Shown in pieces: positions 58,901-64,000 of a stretch of DNA of 64,000 nucleotides. Below the pieces are notes generated by a model that saw only the letters and a program-made list of their open reading frames with translations, searched no databases and had not been told where the DNA came from. The translations under genes and the position numbers were made by a program. Positions within the stretch are counted from its first letter, which is position 1; each line of letters starts with the position of its first letter. Location of the stretch: positions 1 through 64,000 of the forward strand of contig JBBPSI010000035.1 of the NCBI GenBank assembly GCA_038093515.1. The letters run 5' to 3'. This DNA comes from Butyriboletus loyo. Taxonomy: Eukaryota; Basidiomycota; Agaricomycetes; Boletales; Boletaceae.

Positions 58901-61027
58901 AGTCCATTGCCTCCAACACCTCTGCTTTGTTGGTGCTGCCAAGTAGCTGAATTACAGATTCCATACAGCCTTCGATCGTCTTGATGAAACTGAGTGCTTC
59001 CGAATAATATTTCTTCCGTAGCCTGAGATGGAGGACTTCATTGGACTCCAGGGCGGCGAGGGCCTCTTGTTCCGATGTCATCGCAGCAAGGTTTACCGTT
59101 GAATTGCGCGCTTTCTTCTTTCCTTTCTGTTCCTTCCGTCGGGGCTGTTCATCGTCTTCGTCCATTATGCTGTCCAAGTCTGTATCCCTTGGTTCATCGA
59201 CGTCCATTTTGTCGTCATCCTCTACCTTTGGTCTGGTAGGAACTGTCAGAACAGAATAAATAACCAGGTCTACCACACACTTTTTCCGCCTTTTACGAGC
59301 TTTAGGGGTGTTTTCGGCATTGTCTATTTGCATTTCATCATCCTCGCCATCGGCATTCTCGTTTCCATCCTCTTCGTCCTCGTCCTCGTCTCCTTCGTCC
59401 TCTTCTCCTTCTTGCTCAGTTTCCTCCCCAGTATCGTCGCGTTCGACAGCCTTCCCGACAGCATTTTCCAGTTTGTCCAGTTTAGTCGCAACCTCTTGAT
59501 AATAGCCTTGCCATTTCTCGAGATTCAGAGGACCACCGTGCATGAGCCCCCACGGATGGGTTAACACCAGTTTGGTTAACAATGCCACCGCCGACTTGCG
59601 CACCGTCGACGCCTTGTCTTCTAACATCGCCACAGCATGCCTGGTAATCTTGAGTCGCTGCTTCGGAAACGGGACACGAAGATCACATAGTTTCGAGAGC
59701 GTAGCGAGGACTTTGGAGCGGACATACGAGGACAAATCGAGCGTGCGGGAGATGAGAAGATCGAAGAGCCCGCTGAGTTGTTTGTGCGTTTGCGTCGAGT
59801 CGTTGGTCATGTCTTCAGAACTGGAGAGTTCGCGAATGAGTGAGCCGATGACTTCAACGAGAGCCATGCGCATTGGGTATGACTAGGTGGATCTCCATCA
59901 ATGACAATGATTCGGAGAGGTAGGTACATACCTCGGAATCTAGATGCTCAAGAAGAAGACTGATTTGCTTGAGTACTGACCGTGGAGACTCCTCACTGAA
60001 CCTGACAAGGAAACGTGAAAATGCCCTGGGACCTTTTGTGTCTTGTGCGCTGAAGGTCATTCCAGCGATCTCGCGTAGAATCTCATCTCCAAGCTGGGCG
60101 TGATCAAAGTCTTTGGCGAGATAAGACAGGAGCTCCGCCATTGATTCGGAGAGATGTTCGTAATATTGGAGCGACTGCATGATGCTGATCTGCGCGGCAA
60201 CACCATGACCATGGTGCTTGACTGCGACACAGATGACTTTGTAGACGTTCATTTTGATGGTATTGTCCTTCATGTATTGCTCGCTCTCTGCGATGTGATA
60301 CGCAGGTCGAGTAAGGCAGCTGGCTCGAGGTCACTGATTTGTTACGGGGAATGCCCAGAGAACATACGTTATGAACGCATCCCTTTCTGGACTCGTCATC
60401 CAGATACGATGGGTTTTGAGCTTCATTGCCCTGGAGAATAGATCAAGCGTTCCTGGTATCTGGTCCATCCAACTCCAACCCTCCGCAGCTTTCGCTGCAG
60501 CGCGCGAACTTCCTGCTTTACCACCTCTGCCACGACGAGCTCGCGGCTGTGGCTGCGGGGCATCCTCCTCGCCCCTCGATTTCACCTTTTCCGTGGCCGA
60601 GACGAACCAGTGAAGGAGAAATGCGTACATCTCCAGCGGTGCCTTGTGCGCCATGACGACCTGTTGATCTTCCTCCCTCGAATCCTTGATCGCAGCGTCT
60701 ATCTGCGCGCTGAAGCCCGACGCAATTGAATCGAGGAGTTTGCTCATGAGCGGACCGGGAACTGCGTCTGCATGTTTGAATAGGCTACGAAAGATGTCGA
60801 ATATCTCCAGGTCAGTGATAGCTTCCGAGTTGTGTGCGATTATTTCGACAGCATCTGTGAGACGGGGTGGTCAGAGACGACTTGGACATGCGGGGGTTGC
60901 GCGTCGACGCACGCTGTAATAAGGGGCCAGGTTCGGTATCATGTATGTCGTGTTCGTTGGGTATTTCGTACGAAGAAATATCCTGGAGCGACTGGAGCTC
61001 GTCTTGCAGCTCGAACTCGTCGCTCAT
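55956..61027 (-). CDS. cnd1: condensin subunit CAP-D2 / Cnd1
   Basis: Fifteen exons on the minus strand give 1415 residues: 60913-61027, 60368-60854, 59932-60319, 58860-59882, 58626-58819, 58462-58577, 58267-58403, 58141-58213, 57591-58088, 57329-57537, 56856-57276, 56710-56798, 56373-56642, 56161-56260, 55956-56083. This is the HEAT-repeat subunit of condensin I, which folds mitotic chromosomes. Signatures: VKHHGHGVAAQISIMQSLQYYEHLSE, EDKASTVRKSAVALLTKLV, PACQRRGAIITLGMFALAKRS, and DPSIRSNIVIALGDVAVSFSNIID near residue 1150. A strongly acidic insert (Glu/Asp run) lies near residue 490. The basic C-terminus is typical. Length fits the family. A 36-nt in-frame stretch at 59241-59276 with GT and AG ends might be an intron, though unusually short. 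Confidence 0.93.
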
Positions 61028-61187
61028 GTTGATTTAGCTCGCCTTTGTGAACGGCGACGACGAGGGTGAACGCGCTCCGTGAAAATCACGTGCACGCGTT
61101 CCTCACGTGATCATTGACCAAATACATGTCATCACCATCACCAAAGCCAAGCTCACATGGGTTTCTCGAGCACTGCCGACATCGACG
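61028..61187. promoter_or_regulatory. divergent promoter condensin / RPB10 with paired CACGTG boxes
   Basis: Two boxes at 61087-61092 (ATCACGTGCA) and 61104-61109 (CTCACGTGAT) lie 17 bp apart, in a 160-bp interval between the two start codons. The pair resembles a bHLH double site. Confidence 0.6.
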
Positions 61188-61563
61188 ATGGTAAGTCAAT
61201 AATTGCACTCAGCAGTACAGTTCAACAACGATCAGTTTGTAGATCATCCCAGTCAGGTGCTTCACATGCGGAAAAGTCATCGGTGACAAATGGAACGCAT
61301 ACCTAGAATTGCTCGCAAATGACACGAGCGAAGGGTGGGTATTTGCTACTCTGCCCCGACCCAACATTATAATGAATCACAGAGATGCTCTTGACGAGTT
61401 GCAATTGAAGAGATATTGTTGTCGTCGTATGGTATTGACGCACGTTGATCTGATCGAGAAGCTCCTACATTATAATCGTGCGTCGTCACAGAATCGTTTT
61501 TCGTCCGCGTTACCAAACTGTTTTCTCACAGCGATGGAGCGCGTAAAAGACAAAAACTATTAG
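61188..61563 (+). CDS. RPB10: RNA polymerase subunit RPB10 (ABC10-beta)
   Basis: Four exons (61188-61190, 61243-61334, 61383-61477, 61532-61563) give 73 residues. It is the small zinc-binding subunit common to RNA polymerases I, II and [20 protein letters not shown] carries the first two zinc ligands (CFTC) and [21 protein letters not shown] the other two (YCC). The first coding exon holds only the ATG codon: ATG|GTAAGT, and then the second exon begins ATC ATC CCA, so the protein starts MIIPVRC like its orthologues. The last exon adds a short MERVKDKNY end, again as in fungi. A longer ORF past 61477 is intron read-through. Divergent from condensin across 160 bp. Confidence 0.95.
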
Positions 61564-61818
61564 CTGCTTTCGCTGTACACCCACATACGTGTGAATCGAC
61601 GTTGTACTCCTGACTGTGCTATGTACTCCGCCATCAAGCAGTTACATGAACCGCACTTGAGTCGAAATCTCAGTCAAAATGCAGATATCGACGCTGGGGT
61701 AATATTCTGAAATGGATCGTAACAACGACCCCCGTTTTTAATATCATACCCTGTTGTATCTAATCCAGTCCATAGTCCACATTGCACCTTCTGTTCGCCT
61801 CAAGTGTGGCTAGGTACG

Positions 61819-62395
61819 TCACGTTGACTGGCTACTGACTGCCGTGTTCCCAACCCAAATCGCACCCTCCCGTCTATCGAAAATACATTTTCCTTGCGCG
61901 TATCCATTCGCCGCATTACACGTGTCGGACAAATAGCTGGCGACGCTACCCAAATAAGCAGTGAGTAATCTCGTCGCCTTGATGTAGACGAATCCCCCTA
62001 CGTGACCGTATCTGCCGTCGATTGGACACTGTCCACGCCAGTCTTTCAACCCCCCAAAAAACTAGATGTGTCACCCACAACTCTATTGTGCAGCTCGCTT
62101 GAACCCAACTAGCGACAGAATACGGCCCCATAGTAAACGTCGCCATGCCTTGCGCATTCAGAGCGTCGATGATCTGATTGCAGTCCGCTTGATTAAGTCC
62201 AGTGCCCGCCACGCCGACGCGCGGTTTTCCCCAGTCAGGCCCACAATGTCACGTTTCCCCACCTGGGATTGCAGCTGCGCTTGCTCCTTGTTCGTGATAA
62301 GGCATATGGTCTCCGTGGCACCGCTGGATAACTCGGGGATACAAGTCAGTGAATTCCGAGGGACAGTACGACCGTCTGTTCATGTCGGGTGACAA
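61819..62395 (-). pseudogene. broken cysteine-containing secreted protein
   Basis: On the minus strand one frame reads LTCIPELSSGATETICLITN, then QVGKRDIVGLTG with a Kex2-like Lys-Arg. The same product clearly continues in another frame with GVAGTGLNQADCNQIIDALN and ends, after a 46-nt intron (62018-62063), with VASYLSDTCNAANGYAQGKC..REGAIWVGNT. A one-base loss in the G/A run near 62224 explains the frame change. Six or more cysteines and repeated glycines point to an extracellular protein. The ADCNQIID..GYAQGKC layout faintly recalls Ecp2/Hce2-type secreted proteins, which I cannot confirm. A TATAAAAAG box lies upstream near 62566. The first exon is not resolved. Confidence 0.5.
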
Positions 62396-63218
62396 CACTC
62401 GTCGACGCAGCAGAAAACCCGATCGTTCTCCCGATATTCACGAGAACGGGGACGACAGCAGCGAAACAGTGACCGACCATACGAGATGATCCACTAGCAC
62501 CAGACGGTGTTTGGACGACGCTCGTTCACCGGCACCTCTCAGGTCTTTCATGACCGCGTACTTTTTATACGTTTTCACTCATAAGGTTGCGTCCGACATG
62601 ATCTTCTATGATTTACTTGGCTCCGGCTCTGATACATCTTAACCCCGCAGATGTCGGGAATTGGGAGGACCAGGCGCTGCAAGCCCGCTCGTCGGTTTTT
62701 TATCACCTGAGCCATCTAGAGTACGGCTGAGCACGCTCGAGGAGGGTCTCGTGCACTGCTTCGTAGGCCACGTTGACCGGATAGGGTGGATCGTCTCCAC
62801 ATGGTGGTATTCATTCATCCTTAATTCACGGGTCCAAAGCTCATGGGTTATTTCTGCGCTAACTGTATCGGGGAAGAGTCTCCGTGCTGTCTGTGAACAC
62901 AAACGTGAGTTCTCGCCTCTGGATGTATGCTGTCTCGTCCTACTTGGGATGCACTATTTTGGTTCCTGGTTTCGTGACCAACCAGCGTGCTCAGATCCGA
63001 ACTGGCAGCGCTTGTCCTACGATGGTACTTGTATTATGTGTCTTGTGCAACCACACAGAATGCGTTTACAGCAACCCAGCTGCTTCGGCAGAGCGCTGGA
63101 GCGTAAGTCACGAGGTAAAAGGTAAAATCCAGTGCTACAAGCATGGATTAAATTCTACCGCCGTGTGAACCGACATGGCCTTGTGTGTATCTTCACCGTT
63201 TATCGCAAGCACTCCGCC
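62396..63218. other. intergenic stretch
   Basis: Apart from the promoter candidate for the preceding minus-strand relic, I find no supported gene. The frame at 62661-63125 has no domain and no start context. Confidence 0.4.
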
Positions 63219-64000
63219 TCAGCTGGCCTTTTCACCATCACCCAGCGTCATGTCGTCAAAATCCTCCAACAAGTCCTCCAATTGAACATCAGGGAAATCC
63301 CCTTCCTCTTCCACGTCCTCCTCATCTCCCTCCACACCCGTACCCGCACCATCGCCTGGCTCGGGACCAACCTCATCCACGTCCATCCCATACTGCCCTC
63401 CCTTCTTCCTCCCCGCGTTCGTGTCAGGCATCTTTGCGTCCTTGACTTTGTACAGGTTCACGTTCGCCCTTAACTCAGGATCCTCCTCCAAGTCCCTCAA
63501 GAACAACTCATAATCCTCCTCCACCTTCCTCTGATCCCGTCCACCCATCCTTCCAACCACACCCCTCCCACCACCCGTCTCCCCTTCCTCCCCTTCCTCC
63601 TTGGCAATACTCCGCAACTTCCACGCCCGCGTCCGAGCCTTTTTTCGCCGATTCGGATACGCCTTCTTGATAAGAATCACGTCTGGAATGCGATCTGCGG
63701 GCAGCGTCGCATAGTCATCGGAATTGAAATTGGACGCGGTGAGGTAGTAGCCCATCGCGGTATCCCCTGGTTGAAGGATCCCCCCGAGGTGCGTGCGCGT
63801 ATGCAATATCTGACTCGTCCCCCCCGCTGATTCATAGTCCATGAGGACATCCTTATCGTCATGTCCTCCTGAACTCCGAAAGGCACCTGCGAGTGCGACT
63901 TGGGCATCCGCGAGCATCCAACGGCCTCGATGCGTCCCGACGGGTTCGACGTCCAACACCGTAAACTCGACGAGATCGGTGACGCCCGCCAGCGCTGAAA
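63219..64000 (-). CDS. NMD3: NMD3, 60S ribosome export adaptor (C-terminal part)
   Basis: An open frame entering from the right edge and ending at 63219. The portion seen begins with ALAGVTDLVEFTVLDVEP, then HTRTHLGGILQPGDTAMGY, LTASNFNSDDY and PDVILIKKAYPNRRKKAR..WKL, characteristic of the middle-to-C-terminal domain of NMD3. NMD3 binds the 60S ribosomal subunit and carries the leucine-rich export signal read by Crm1. The tail here (VQLEDLLEDFDDMTL) has the acidic-hydrophobic spacing of such an export signal, after an acidic Glu/Asp/Gly stretch. The N-terminal zinc domain lies outside the window. Confidence 0.9.
   Translation of the reverse strand, partial: SALAGVTDLVEFTVLDVEPVGTHRGRWMLADAQVALAGAFRSSGGHDDKDVLMDYESAGGTSQILHTRTHLGGILQPGDTAMGYYLTASNFNSDDYATLPADRIPDVILIKKAYPNRRKKARTRAWKLRSIAKEEGEEGETGGGRGVVGRMGGRDQRKVEEDYELFLRDLEEDPELRANVNLYKVKDAKMPDTNAGRKKGGQYGMDVDEVGPEPGDGAGTGVEGDEEDVEEEGDFPDVQLEDLLEDFDDMTLGDGEKAS

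Noticed and set aside
59241..59276. 36-nt in-frame stretch in condensin with GT and AG ends
   Set aside because: It could be an intron, but is much shorter than all others here (44 nt and up). Left as coding, flagged in the entry.
1..64000. tRNA or rRNA genes, CRISPR arrays, bacterial operons
   Set aside because: None was seen by eye; CRISPR and operons are not expected in this fungal sequence. A tRNA scan could still find a tRNA I missed.

Overview
The window is nuclear DNA of a filamentous basidiomycete. Coding sequences are cut by many introns of about 45-75 nt, closely packed housekeeping genes alternate with gene-poor stretches, and the best-recognised proteins look like Agaricomycete members of their families. 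The secreted-protein copies and a crinkler-type kinase gene would suit a plant-associated Agaricomycete such as Rhizoctonia, but the genus is an inference. I resolved 16 gene models exon by exon; each keeps an open frame across every junction. One more gene runs off the right edge.

Left part (1-17.4 kb): an uncharacterised two-span membrane protein (343-1197, -); a duplicated block with a small six-cysteine secreted protein (SSP-A), a ten-cysteine secreted protein (CRP-1), a decayed polo-kinase 3' end and a dead SSP copy (SSP-B); a decayed aldo/keto reductase next to myo-inositol oxygenase; a HAD phosphatase; an RNF216-like RBR ubiquitin ligase with SUMO-interacting motifs; and a VPS68/TMEM50-type membrane protein.

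Middle (17.4-34.3 kb): a 6.3 kb gene-poor stretch with a 484-bp inverted-repeat element and a cysteine-rich relic; the plasma-membrane H+-ATPase; a large disordered RING-H2 protein; a disordered hypothetical protein; and a small hypothetical protein.

Right part (34.5-64 kb): polo-like kinase; the parental copy of the duplicated block (SSP-C, SSP-D, CRP-2); a broken crinkler-type nuclease-kinase gene; separase; PIP5-kinase; condensin CAP-D2; RPB10; a broken secreted protein; and the NMD3 C-terminus at the edge. Three mitotic genes (polo kinase, separase, condensin) lie within 27 kb, and all three have short divergent promoters with CACGTG boxes.

The main structural observation is that the left block (2088-6081) is a circular permutation of 36104-41235: the right end of the parental segment is joined to its left end at position 4001, and the block is opened between the two SSP genes. 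This is what a reinserted circle would look like. It moved a pair of fast-changing secreted peptide genes about 30 kb away. Within the pair, SSP-A and SSP-D differ mostly by amino-acid replacements in the mature peptide while all six cysteines are kept.
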